Shown one piece after another: positions 43,540 to 51,617 of a stretch of 56,149 nt of DNA; position 1 is the first letter of the stretch, and each line of letters opens with the position of its first letter. The position numbers and the translations under genes were made by a program. The notes under the pieces are model-generated. The model was not told where the DNA came from and searched no databases. It saw only the letters and a list, made by a program, of their open reading frames with translations. Origin of the DNA: Candidatus Omnitrophota bacterium (GTDB taxonomy: Bacteria > Omnitrophota > Gorgyraeia > Aquiviventales > Aquiviventaceae); NCBI GenBank assembly GCA_016209275.1, contig JACQWM010000004.1, positions 106,243 to 162,391 on the forward strand, given 5' to 3'.

Positions 43540-44315
43540 CGAAAAACGAGTCCGCTCGGATCCGCGACTGCCTCCGGAGTGTCGACTGGGCCGATGAGGT
43601 CTTGGTGGTCGATGATCACAGCACGGATGACACCGCGCGGACCGCGGAGGCGATGGGCGCGCGCGTCGTGCGCCGGGCAATGGACATCGAAGGCCGGCAC
43701 CGCAACTGGGCCCATGCCCAAGCCAAGCATGAGTGGATTTTCAGCGTGGATGCGGATGAGCGCGTGACACCCGAGCTGGCCCAGGAGATCATCGCGCTCT
43801 TCCGCTCTACACCGGCGCATGAGCTCTATGCGATTCCTCGCCGCAATTATCTCGGAACCTTCTGGATCCGCCACGGCGGCTGGTATCCCAGCCCGCAACT
43901 GAAGCTCTTCAAGAAATCGGTGTTTCGGTGGGAGGAAACCACGGTGCATCCCCGGGCGTTCTCGGATCGTCCAGCCGGGCAGCTGACCCAGGATCTGATC
44001 CACTACTCCTACCGCGACCGAGGCGATTTTTTGCGCAAGCTCGATCGGCAAACCACGCTCGAAGCCGAAAAATGGGCGGCCGATGGCCGGCGCATGAGCC
44101 TTGGAAAAGCGCTCTGGAGAGCCATCGATCGCGTGGCGCGCTCCTACGTGTTGAAGCGAGGCTATCGGGATGGGGCGGTGGGCTGGTTTGTGGCCAGGAT
44201 GGCGGGACGCTACCAATGGGTCAGCTACTGGAAGTACGTCCGGATGACGTCTGATGTGCGCGCTGCCGCAGCAGCGCGGCTGAAAGTGCCACACTCATCC
44301 GCGGCCGCACGATGA
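43503..44315 (+). CDS. WaaE/KdtX-like family 2 glycosyltransferase
   Basis: 270 aa from ATG 43503 (MENKIPLSVVVLAKNE), 37 bp inside the previous gene. AKNESARIRDCLRS, VVDDHSTDDT and FSVDADERVTPELAQEI are the markers of the WaaE/HyaD lipopolysaccharide beta-glucosyltransferase group. HGGWYPSPQLKLFKK and the tail SYVLKRGYRDG ... complete the family layout. It would add a glucose or heptose-linked sugar on the core. The same module occurs twice more, in part and whole, in the fused gene that follows with ATGA. Confidence 0.9.
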   Translation: MENKIPLSVVVLAKNESARIRDCLRSVDWADEVLVVDDHSTDDTARTAEAMGARVVRRAMDIEGRHRNWAHAQAKHEWIFSVDADERVTPELAQEIIALFRSTPAHELYAIPRRNYLGTFWIRHGGWYPSPQLKLFKKSVFRWEETTVHPRAFSDRPAGQLTQDLIHYSYRDRGDFLRKLDRQTTLEAEKWAADGRRMSLGKALWRAIDRVARSYVLKRGYRDGAVGWFVARMAGRYQWVSYWKYVRMTSDVRAAAAARLKVPHSSAAAR

Positions 44316-46222
44316 AGACAGCGAATCAGCAAGATGAGGGCAAGCACGATCAGGGCGAGCCGTTCCATCAGCAGGACGGTATTCTCCCATACCTGTCGGT
44401 CGTGATTCCTGTGTTCAACGGGCAGCGGTATCTGCCCGCGACCCTAGCACACCTCGTCGAGTTCTTAAGCCCGCGCGGCGCGTTTGAAATCGTGGTGGTT
44501 GACGACGGCAGCGCGGATCAGACGGCGGAGCTGGCCCAGGCCTGCAGCGCGCGCGATTCGCGCATACGCCTGGTCCGTCTGGCGGAGAACCGAGGCAAGG
44601 GCGCTGCGGTCCGTGAGGGTATGCGCCGGGCCCGAGGCGCCTTCAGAATCTTCTGCGATGCGGACTTGCCCATCAGCGTTGAGACGCTTGAGCGGCCGCT
44701 GGCATTGCTGCGCAACGGCTGCGACATCGCCATCGCCTCCCGGGCGCTGCGTGAATCCGCCGTGGCCGTGCCGCCGACGCTGCTGCGGCAGGTCGTTAGC
44801 CCCTGCTTTAACCGGCTCATCCGCGCGCTCTTTCGCCTGCCGTATCAGGATACCCAATGCGGGCTGAAAGGATTTACCCAGCAGGCGGCCGAAGATCTCT
44901 TTGCCCAGGCAGGGATCGACGGGTTTGCGTTCGATGTCGAGCTGCTGGTGCTGGCCCGCCTGCTCGGCTATCGCGTGGGCGAGTTCCCGGTTCGCGTCGA
45001 AAATACCGCCGAGAGCAGTGTCAGCGTCGTGGGCCACACCGGCGCGATCGGCCGCGATGTCTGGCGCATTCTCCGCAACCTCCGCTCAGGACGCTATCGC
45101 GCTCCGGGGGCGGATCAACCCTCTCGGAGCCTGGCGGAGCGCATCGAGCGCTCGATCGCGGAAGCTCGCGGCGAGGCGCAGCACCCCAGCGGCCCTTCGC
45201 GGTCACCTACCTGCATCGCCGTGGTCAGGCGGCTGGTGGCGCGTCCGCTTCGGATGTTTGCGGCCTCCTATGTCAGCCGCCGGGGCAGCCAGGAGCTGGA
45301 CCGCCTGATGAACGCCGGTGTTGTGGCATGGGGCGAGTTTTTGAAGGGTGCCGCGTTCTGGGAGCTGACGATTCGATCTTCACTGCCGCAGGCGGCTAAG
45401 CGCTGGGAGCTAGAAGCTCCTGAGAGCGTCCCCCAGCATTCAGCTCCTAGCTCTCAGCCACGAGAAACATTGGCCGTCGTGATCCTCACGAAGAATGAGG
45501 AAGCGCGGATCGCCCGCGCCCTGGCCAGCGTGGCCTGGGCCGATGAAGTGATCGTGGTCGATGGAGGAAGCACCGACCGGACGGTTGAGATCTGCCGCCG
45601 CTTCGGGGCTGCCGTCATCGTTCATGCGTTTGACGGAAGTTTCGCGATGGATCGGAATGTCGGCAGCGAGCGCGCGGCATCCGACTGGGTGCTGCAGATG
45701 GATGCGGATGACGTCGTCACACCGGGTTTCCGCCACGCCATGGAGCAGATCCTCCGCGAGGGGACGCCGCATGCCGGGCTGAAGTTTTATCGCCGCAGCG
45801 TGCTGCTGGGGCGCGTGATGCGCTTCGGCGGCTGGCATTACATGGTGCCGAACTTAGCGCGCCGCACGCGCGTGCGCTATGAGGGATTAGTCCACGAGCG
45901 ATCCGTCATCGACGGCACCGTGGGCGAGCTGCCCGCGGATATCGAGCACCATCCGTGCGAGGATCTGATGACGTTTGCGGCGCGGCAGCACCGGTATACC
46001 ACGCTGCAGGCGGAGGAATGGTTCGCGGCTGAAGGGGCCGGCGCTGCGCTGGACATCCGCCGGCGATTGTGGAGGCGGCCGTGGAAAATCTTCTGGAAGA
46101 GCTACGTGAAAAAGCAGGGATACCGGGAAGGGTGGCACGGGCTGGTGTTCGCCGAGCTCTTCGCCGGGGTCGAGTTTTTGAAGTGGGCGAAGTGCTGGGA
46201 GCTGGCTCGACGGTCGCGATGA
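44312..46222 (+). CDS. Fusion of two family 2 glycosyltransferases (Alg5-like + WaaE-like)
   Basis: 636 aa. Residues ~28-270 form a dolichyl-phosphate glucosyltransferase-like GT2 (VIPVFNGQRY, DDGSADQT, NRGKGAAVREGM, FCDADLP, DTQCGLKGF). Residues ~300-357 do not belong to it: RRLVARPLRMF..SYVSRRG ... EFLKGAAFWEL closely parallels the C-terminal tail of the second domain (RRLWRRPWKIF..SYVKKQG ... EFLKWAKCWEL). A short linker (~365-385), encoded by an inverted repeat of intergenic type, leads into a WaaE-like GT2 (VVILTKNEEARIA, VVDGGSTDRT, MDADDVVTP). It looks like genes merged through deletion and loss of stops. Confidence 0.9.
   Translation: MKTANQQDEGKHDQGEPFHQQDGILPYLSVVIPVFNGQRYLPATLAHLVEFLSPRGAFEIVVVDDGSADQTAELAQACSARDSRIRLVRLAENRGKGAAVREGMRRARGAFRIFCDADLPISVETLERPLALLRNGCDIAIASRALRESAVAVPPTLLRQVVSPCFNRLIRALFRLPYQDTQCGLKGFTQQAAEDLFAQAGIDGFAFDVELLVLARLLGYRVGEFPVRVENTAESSVSVVGHTGAIGRDVWRILRNLRSGRYRAPGADQPSRSLAERIERSIAEARGEAQHPSGPSRSPTCIAVVRRLVARPLRMFAASYVSRRGSQELDRLMNAGVVAWGEFLKGAAFWELTIRSSLPQAAKRWELEAPESVPQHSAPSSQPRETLAVVILTKNEEARIARALASVAWADEVIVVDGGSTDRTVEICRRFGAAVIVHAFDGSFAMDRNVGSERAASDWVLQMDADDVVTPGFRHAMEQILREGTPHAGLKFYRRSVLLGRVMRFGGWHYMVPNLARRTRVRYEGLVHERSVIDGTVGELPADIEHHPCEDLMTFAARQHRYTTLQAEEWFAAEGAGAALDIRRRLWRRPWKIFWKSYVKKQGYREGWHGLVFAELFAGVEFLKWAKCWELARRSR
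45402..45458. repeat. Coding inverted repeat made of GCT-leading heptamers
   Basis: Left arm 45402-45418 and right arm 45442-45458 agree as reverse complements at 15 of 17 positions. Each arm is two 7-bp units plus a partial one (GCTGGGA/GCTAGAA; AGCTCCT/AGCTCTC). It lies in frame at the junction of the two glycosyltransferase parts of the fused gene. It has the same form as the intergenic heptamer hairpins elsewhere in the window. Confidence 0.8.
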
Positions 46223-46929
46223 GACGCTGGTCCTATCATCTGCCCATTTTAGGCTACCATCGCGTGGGGGCCTTTCGCGGCGACCATGTGCCGACGGTCT
46301 CGCCACAGGCCTTTGAGCGGCAAATGATGTGCCTCGCCCGGTGGAAATTCCATGTGGTTGGGTTGGAGGAGCTGTTGCGCACGCCGGCGGGCCGCGAGGC
46401 TCTGCCGCGGCGCAGCGTCGTGATCACCTTTGACGATGGCTATGAGGAGACGTGCACGGTGGCGTGGCCGATCCTCAAGCGGTTCGGATTTTCCGCAACC
46501 GTCTTTGTGGCGACTGAAGAAATTGGAGGTCCTGGGTTCGCGACGTGGGAGCAGCTCGCCGCGATGGCTGATGGCGGCCTGACGATCGGCAGCCACACCG
46601 CGCATCATTGTTATTTGCCGGATGCCCAGCCGTCCCAGGTGACGGAAGAGATCGTGCGTTCCAAGCAAGCCCTTGAGGCGCGGCTCGGCCAGCCGGTTGA
46701 TTTTCTCAGCTATCCGATCGGCGGCTTCACGCCGCACGCGCAGCAGGCGGCCAGCCTCGCTGGGTACCGCGCCGCAGTCACCACCAATCGGTATTCACGC
46801 GATGCGGCGATGGCGCCCTTCGCGCTGCGCCGCATCAAAGTCACGGAGCGCGATCGATGGCCCTGGCTGTTTTGGGCCAAGGTCTCCGGCTACTATGACG
46901 CGTTTCGAAAACTCAAACCCCCTGGATAA
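46219..46929 (+). CDS. Polysaccharide deacetylase (NodB homology), compact
   Basis: 236 aa from ATG 46219, the ATGA at the end of the fused glycosyltransferase gene. LPILGYHRVG is the usual domain start, TFDDGYEET gives the catalytic Asp pair, GSHTAHH the metal-binding HxxxH, and LSYPIGG the conserved strand. There is almost no sequence outside the NodB core, so it is probably cytoplasmic. It would deacetylate an N-acetylated sugar, perhaps on a glycolipid or core precursor. Neighbours are a GT2 and an MGDG-synthase-like GT. Confidence 0.9.
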   Translation: MRRWSYHLPILGYHRVGAFRGDHVPTVSPQAFERQMMCLARWKFHVVGLEELLRTPAGREALPRRSVVITFDDGYEETCTVAWPILKRFGFSATVFVATEEIGGPGFATWEQLAAMADGGLTIGSHTAHHCYLPDAQPSQVTEEIVRSKQALEARLGQPVDFLSYPIGGFTPHAQQAASLAGYRAAVTTNRYSRDAAMAPFALRRIKVTERDRWPWLFWAKVSGYYDAFRKLKPPG

Positions 46930-46941
46930 CGTTCCACCTCC

Positions 46942-48114
46942 GTGTCGACCTCCGCGCCGCGCATGCTTGTCAGTTACACCACAGCAGGAGCCGGGCATCG
47001 CCGAGCCGCCGAAGCGATGGCGCAGGCCTTAGCGCGTTTAATACCGGACGCCGACATTGTCTGCCACGACGCGTTAAAGTGCACCCCGCTGTGGTGGCGC
47101 TGGAGCTATCCGCGCACGTACTATTATTTAGTGCGAGCGACAGCCTGGCTGTGGGCGCTCGCGTTTCGTTGCCTGGATCACCCCATCGGCTATGCGATCT
47201 GGCAGCCCATCAGGCGACAGGGGAATCTCATCATGGCCTGGCGGTGGCTGCGAGAGCTTCAGCAGCATCCGCCGCAGCTCATCGTCGTGACGCATTTTTT
47301 CCCCTGCGATGTCATCAGCACGGCAAAGCGCGCCGGGTGGCTGCGCGCTCCGCTCGTCGTGGTGGTCACGGATTTCCACCCCCACGCGTTTTGGCTCTCC
47401 CGCGAGGCCGAGGCCTACATCTGCTCAACCGAGCAGGGGGCGCGCACGCTGGTGGCTCGCGGCATTCCGGCCGACCGGATCCATGTGCTCGGGATTCCCA
47501 TTGATCGCCGCTTCGCCGAGATCCGCGACCGCGAGGCGATCCGGCGGCAGGTGGGGCTCTCCGGCGGCCGGCGCACGATCCTCATCACGAGCGGGGGAGC
47601 TACCGTCGGGCCGTTTGAGGCGGTCGTCCGCGCGCTCACGGCGCTTGAGCGCTGCTGGCCGGGCCGCATTCAGCTGCTCGTCGTCTGCGGCGAAAACACG
47701 AAAACGGCAGCGCGGCTGCGCGCCGCCGCGCGCCAAACATCCATGCCGGTGAAAGTCTTCGAATTTGTGGAGACGATGCCTGAGCTGATGGCGGCCAGCG
47801 ACCTGATCGTCGCGAAGGCCGGCGGGCTGACCGTGACCGAAGCGATGGCCGCAGGCCTGCCGATGCTCATGTATCATGTCATTCCAGGTCAGGAGCAAGC
47901 GAATGCCCGCGCGCTCATCAACGCCGGAGCCGCCGTGCTCATCCGCGATCCGAAGCGCGTGGCGGAGACGGTTCGCCGGCTGTGCGAGGACCCCGGTCGG
48001 ATGGCCGCGCTGCGCCAGGCGGCGCAGCGGCTGAGCCACCCGCATGCGGCCGATGACATCGTCGAGCAGGTGATCAAACCCTTGTTACAATCACCAATGA
48101 CCAAATTCCAATGA
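46942..48114 (+). CDS. MGDG-synthase/MurG-like glycosyltransferase (GT28)
   Basis: 390 aa from GTG 46942; ATG 46963 (MLVSYTTAGAGHRRAAEAM) is an equally good start. The N-domain begins SYTTAGAGHRRAA, the glycine-rich loop of processive diacylglycerol glucosyltransferases and monogalactosyldiacylglycerol synthases. VTDFHPHAFW, ITSGGATVGPFEAVV and KAGGLTVTEAMAAGLPMLMYHVIPGQEQANA are the other landmarks. It probably glycosylates a lipid at the inner membrane. Its last seven codons lie in a heptamer repeat array, and the stop codon is part of that repeat. Confidence 0.88.
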   Translation: MSTSAPRMLVSYTTAGAGHRRAAEAMAQALARLIPDADIVCHDALKCTPLWWRWSYPRTYYYLVRATAWLWALAFRCLDHPIGYAIWQPIRRQGNLIMAWRWLRELQQHPPQLIVVTHFFPCDVISTAKRAGWLRAPLVVVVTDFHPHAFWLSREAEAYICSTEQGARTLVARGIPADRIHVLGIPIDRRFAEIRDREAIRRQVGLSGGRRTILITSGGATVGPFEAVVRALTALERCWPGRIQLLVVCGENTKTAARLRAAARQTSMPVKVFEFVETMPELMAASDLIVAKAGGLTVTEAMAAGLPMLMYHVIPGQEQANARALINAGAAVLIRDPKRVAETVRRLCEDPGRMAALRQAAQRLSHPHAADDIVEQVIKPLLQSPMTKFQ

Positions 48115-48229
48115 CCAAACAATCACCAATGACCGAATCACCAATGACCAAACAGACAGACTATTTGGTTATTCGGTCATTGGAACATTGGTTATTGTTT
48201 GGTTATTGGTGCTTGGTTATTGGTCATTG
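48088..48229. repeat. Large inverted heptamer array between the glycan locus and udg
   Basis: The left half (about 48089-48152) is built of CAATCAC, CAATGAC and variants, mostly in 7-bp steps. The right half (about 48163-48229) is built of GGTTATT and GGTCATT units, the reverse-complement family. Together they could form an imperfect hairpin of over 60 bp per arm. The array covers the 3' end of the GT28 gene and nearly all of the 124-bp gap before the uracil-DNA glycosylase gene. I see no promoter inside it and nothing else in the gap. Confidence 0.88.
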
Positions 48230-48238
48230 CTCAAGATC

Positions 48239-48895
48239 ATGAGTGAACTTTCCCAGATGGCACGGCGGCTTCGGCAACATCTGGAAGGATTATCCGCCTT
48301 TGGGCTCAGGGAGATCCCAGCAGTTCGCGCCAACGAACGCTCCAAACAGGATGAGTTATCAGCACTGACTCAGGACGTCCTGCGCTGCCGCCGATGTCCC
48401 TTGTATCGCACCCGGACCCATGCCGTCATCAGCGACGGCAGCCCGCAGGCCGAGCTGGTGTTCGTGGGAGAAGCCCCGGGACGCGATGAAGATCTGCAGG
48501 GCAAACCGTTTGTGGGGGCCGCAGGACAGCTGCTGACGAAGATGATCGAGGCGATGGGGCTGCGGCGCGCGGACGTCTATATCTGCAATGTGCTGAAGGA
48601 TCGCCCTCCTGGCAACCGCACGCCGCTGCCGGAGGAGGTGGACGCCTGCCGGCCGTTTTTGGAGCGGCAGCTCGCCATCATCCAACCGAAGGTGATTTGC
48701 GTGCTGGGGGCTGTGGCGGCCAAGGCGCTGTTAGGGCCGCACGTGGCGATCACCAAAATCCGCGGGCAGGTGCGCGACTATCAGGGGATCCCGCTGGTGC
48801 CCACGTTTCATCCGGCGTATCTGCTGCGCAATCCCCCCGCGAAGACGTTTGCCTGGACGGATCTCAAGCTCGTTAGAAAACTCCTTGTCCTCTGA
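48239..48895 (+). CDS. udg: Family 4 uracil-DNA glycosylase
   Basis: 218 aa from ATG 48239, directly after the repeat. Family-4 motifs are clear: GEAPGRDED (motif 1), FVGAAGQLL, RPPGNRTPLPEEVDACRPFL and HPAYLLRN (motif with the catalytic-site His). It would excise uracil arising from cytosine deamination. The Fe-S cysteines C50, C53 and C137 are present, but the residue expected in VKCRPPGNR is Asp121; another Cys, C116, sits five residues earlier. The first 40 residues are a non-conserved helical extension. The priA start lies one base after its stop. Confidence 0.9.
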   Translation: MSELSQMARRLRQHLEGLSAFGLREIPAVRANERSKQDELSALTQDVLRCRRCPLYRTRTHAVISDGSPQAELVFVGEAPGRDEDLQGKPFVGAAGQLLTKMIEAMGLRRADVYICNVLKDRPPGNRTPLPEEVDACRPFLERQLAIIQPKVICVLGAVAAKALLGPHVAITKIRGQVRDYQGIPLVPTFHPAYLLRNPPAKTFAWTDLKLVRKLLVL

Positions 48896-48896
48896 G

Positions 48897-50894
48897 ATGA
48901 TTGCTGAAGTCGCCTTCAATTTGCCGCTGGACAAGACGTTCCACTACCTGATCCCCCCCTCGATGGATGCGGCAGCGCAGCCCGGCGCGCGCGTGGCCGC
49001 GCCATTCGGCCCGCGCTGGCTGGTGGGCTGCATCATCGCGCGCGTTGGCCAGAGTCCGATCGCTCACCTGAAGCCGATCCGCCGCGTGATCGATCCGATC
49101 CCGGTCATCGGCGATGAACGGTGGGAGTTGGCGCGCTGGCTGAGCCGGACCTACTACTGCAGCCTCGGCGAAGCGCTGGCGGCGATGGTGCCCAGTCAGC
49201 TGAGGATTCGCGCGCCCATAAGCTCGACCGATTCAGGGGGGCCGCCTGAGGCGGCGCGTGAGCCGCCAAAGCCTTTGACACCGGCTCAACAGCAGGCGTG
49301 GCAGACGATCGCCGGGGCACTTGCCGAGCGATCCGCCGCAGGTCCCCGGCCTCCGGTTGTGCTGTTGCATGGCGTGACCGGCTCAGGAAAAACCGAGCTC
49401 TATCTGCACGCCATCGCCAGCGTCATTGCCCAAGCCCAGGCCGCCATCTACGTGATTCCTGAGATTGCGCTCACCCCGCAGACAATCGCCCGTGTGCAGG
49501 GCCGTTTTGGCAGCCAGGTCGCAGTCTGGCATAGCCGGCTGACGTCTCGGCAGCGAGCCATCGCGTGGCAGCGCCTGGCGGCGGGGCGCGCGCGGATCGT
49601 CATCGGGGCGCGCTCCGCGGTGTTCGCCCCGGTGCCATCGTTGGGGCTGATCATCATCGATGAAGAGCAGGAGACGACGTACAAACAGCAGGACGTGCCC
49701 CGGTACCACACGCGGGAGGTCGCCGTGGCCCGCGCTCGATGCGTGAAGGCGGCCGTGCTGCTGGGTAGTGCTACGCCCTCGCTTGAAAGCTTCTTTGCGG
49801 CGACCCAAGGCCGCTACCGCTTGGCCACGCTGCCCGAGCGCATCGAGGGCCGCCCGCTGCCGCGCGTTGCGGTCGTCGATTTGCGAGAGGAGATGGCGAG
49901 CCGCCGCCGCATCGGCCCCTTCTCGCGCTTGCTGGCGCTTGCGCTCCAGGGGACGGTGGAGCGCGGCGAGCAGGCGATGCTGCTGCTCAATCGCCGCGGC
50001 TTCGCCCGGACGATTCAATGCCAGGCGTGCGGGGAGGTGGTGCGCTGTTCGCGTTGCGCTATCCCGGTTATTTACCACGCCTCCGCCGGAGTGCTGCGCT
50101 GCCATTACTGCAATGCGCATTACCCGCCCCCGGAGGCGTGCCCGGCCTGCCGAAAAGGCTCGTTGAGATTCCGAGGGTCAGGGACCGAGCGGGTCGAATC
50201 GGAATTGCACCGGCTTTTTCCCATGGCGTCCATCGCCCGGATGGATCGCGACACCACCGCAGCCCGCGACAGCCACCAGCGGATTTTTGAGGCGATCAGC
50301 CAAGAGCATGTGGGCGTGGTCGTTGGCACGCAAATGATCGCGAAGGGCCATGATTTTCCCTCGGTGACGCTCGTCGGCGTCATCTCAGCGGATACCTCGC
50401 TGAACCTGCCGGATTTTCGAGCGGGCGAGCGGACGTTCGATCTGCTCACGCAGATGGCCGGCCGGGCAGGGCGCAGCAGCCGCCCAGGCCAGGTGGTGAT
50501 TCAGACGTATTGCCCGACGCATTACGCGATTCACGCGGCCTCCGCCCACGACTACGGGCAGTTTTATCGCGAGGAGCTAGCGATGAGGCGCCGGCTGGCC
50601 TTGCCGCCGTTTTCGCGCCTGGCACAGCTGACGGTCCTCGCGAGCACGCGCGCTCGCGCGGAGGAGACGGCTGAGCGGTTAGCCGCCGCTCTGCGCCAGG
50701 CGGCGAAACGCCGGCGAATCACCATGATCGGCCCGGCTCCCCATCGGGTGGCTCGCCTGCGCCGCACGTACCGCATGTGTGTCTTGCTCAAGGGGACGAC
50801 GACGGACGCGCTGACGGATGTGCTGCGGAAGGTGCTGCAGCCAGGGAGGAAATTCGGCGGGCTGCCGGTGCTTGTGGATGTGGATCCGCTGTAA
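48897..50894 (+). CDS. priA: Primosomal protein N' (PriA), replication-restart helicase
   Basis: 665 aa from ATG 48897 (MIAEVAFNLPLDKTFHY, the usual PriA N-terminal DNA-binding domain). Walker A is GVTGSGKTE (~158), Walker B is DEEQ rather than the common DEEH (~254). The zinc cluster supplies eight cysteines: CQAC, CSRC, CHYC, CPAC. GTQMIAKGHDFP and QMAGRAGRSSRPG are helicase motifs V and VI. PriA loads the replisome at stalled forks. Gene order udg-priA-(TPR)-def-fmt follows the common bacterial priA-def-fmt neighbourhood. The length is within the usual range. Confidence 0.96.
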   Translation: MIAEVAFNLPLDKTFHYLIPPSMDAAAQPGARVAAPFGPRWLVGCIIARVGQSPIAHLKPIRRVIDPIPVIGDERWELARWLSRTYYCSLGEALAAMVPSQLRIRAPISSTDSGGPPEAAREPPKPLTPAQQQAWQTIAGALAERSAAGPRPPVVLLHGVTGSGKTELYLHAIASVIAQAQAAIYVIPEIALTPQTIARVQGRFGSQVAVWHSRLTSRQRAIAWQRLAAGRARIVIGARSAVFAPVPSLGLIIIDEEQETTYKQQDVPRYHTREVAVARARCVKAAVLLGSATPSLESFFAATQGRYRLATLPERIEGRPLPRVAVVDLREEMASRRRIGPFSRLLALALQGTVERGEQAMLLLNRRGFARTIQCQACGEVVRCSRCAIPVIYHASAGVLRCHYCNAHYPPPEACPACRKGSLRFRGSGTERVESELHRLFPMASIARMDRDTTAARDSHQRIFEAISQEHVGVVVGTQMIAKGHDFPSVTLVGVISADTSLNLPDFRAGERTFDLLTQMAGRAGRSSRPGQVVIQTYCPTHYAIHAASAHDYGQFYREELAMRRRLALPPFSRLAQLTVLASTRARAEETAERLAAALRQAAKRRRITMIGPAPHRVARLRRTYRMCVLLKGTTTDALTDVLRKVLQPGRKFGGLPVLVDVDPL

Positions 50895-50898
50895 AAGC

Positions 50899-50952
50899 AG
50901 CAAATAGCAAATAGCACATAGCAGATAGCGAACGGCCTTTTCTATCTGCTAT
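50899..50952. repeat. AGCAAAT-type heptamer array with inverted arm between convergent genes
   Basis: Four tandem 7-bp units (AGCAAAT twice, AGCACAT, AGCAGAT) occupy 50899-50926. The segment 50918-50928 is an exact 11-bp reverse complement of 50942-50952. It lies between the convergent priA and TPR genes, so the hairpin could help end both transcripts, but no clear T-run follows on either side. The remaining few bases of the gap hold nothing else visible. Confidence 0.85.
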
Positions 50953-50961
50953 ATGCTGGAG

Positions 50962-51558
50962 TTAGGCCGCAAACCCCTTCTTGATCGTCCCTAACGCGTC
51001 GAGATTGCGGAGGCTTTGCTGCGCTTCAAGATCGCCGGGATGCAGCTGCAGGATTCGTTCAAAACAGGTGCGCGCTTTCGCGTCATCGGCCCGCTTCATC
51101 GCGAGCCGTGCGAGTTTTCTCAAGGCGCCCAGATGATTCGGATCGAGCGACAGCAGTTCTTCGTAGGTTTGCAGCGAGGCGTCTTCAAGCCCGGTGCGGC
51201 TCAGGGCTTGGGCGAGCGCCATCAGCAGCGATCGCGAGCGGGGATTCAGCCGCAGTTCCCATTCATACAGGCCGATCGCTTGCCGGTACTTGCCTTGGGC
51301 CTGGACGAGCCAGGCCCACGCGCGCAGCGGCAGCGTCAGCAGGGTCATCGAGAGCTGCCACAGCCAGGAGGGCGGATGCTGGTTCGCGTGCTTTTGAATG
51401 GCGAGCCGAAGGTAGCGCCGCGCTTCGGTCGCATCCGGGGCATTCTTGACGACAAACGAGAGCAAATCGGCCGCGTATTCGTAGCTGCCTTGCGTGTAGG
51501 CTTGGATGCCTTTGTCAAAATAGGGCTGCAGATCTGTCGGAACCGCGGCCAGCGCCAT
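50962..51558 (-). CDS. TPR-repeat protein
   Basis: 198 aa, the only clear - strand gene. Helical pairs of TPR type occur at residues ~10-45 and, more clearly, at ~90-190: QAIGLYEWELRLNPRS, ASLQTYEELLSLDPNHLGALRKLARLAMKR and ARTCFERILQLHPGDLEAQQSL show the usual Ala/Gly/Pro spacing. A hydrophobic stretch (LSMTLLTLPLRAWAW) lies between them. TPRs mediate protein contacts; the partner is unknown. It is divergent from def across 59 bp. Its start (ATG at 51558) has no good Shine-Dalgarno. Confidence 0.8.
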   Translation of the reverse strand: MALAAVPTDLQPYFDKGIQAYTQGSYEYAADLLSFVVKNAPDATEARRYLRLAIQKHANQHPPSWLWQLSMTLLTLPLRAWAWLVQAQGKYRQAIGLYEWELRLNPRSRSLLMALAQALSRTGLEDASLQTYEELLSLDPNHLGALRKLARLAMKRADDAKARTCFERILQLHPGDLEAQQSLRNLDALGTIKKGFAA

Positions 51559-51580
51559 GCGCCTATCATACCATAGGTGG

Positions 51581-51609
51581 TTGCAATTTTTCTCCGAGGC
51601 ATTACAATA
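51581..51609 (+). promoter_or_regulatory. Sigma-70-type promoter for def (leaderless transcript likely)
   Basis: TTGCAA (51581-51586), a 17-bp spacer and TACAAT (51604-51609) closely match the -35/-10 consensus. The def ATG begins at 51618, only 8 bp past the -10 box, so transcription would start at about the start codon. No Shine-Dalgarno is present, which agrees with leaderless translation. Confidence 0.65.
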
Positions 51610-51617
51610 CCACCAAT

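Noticed and set aside
50899-50952. Classical intrinsic terminator between priA and the TPR gene
   Set aside because: The hairpin is real but lacks a T-run on either strand; I kept it as a repeat with only a possible role in termination.
51559-51617. A promoter for the - strand TPR gene
   Set aside because: A TATGAT box lies close to its start, but no acceptable -35 box stands at the right distance.
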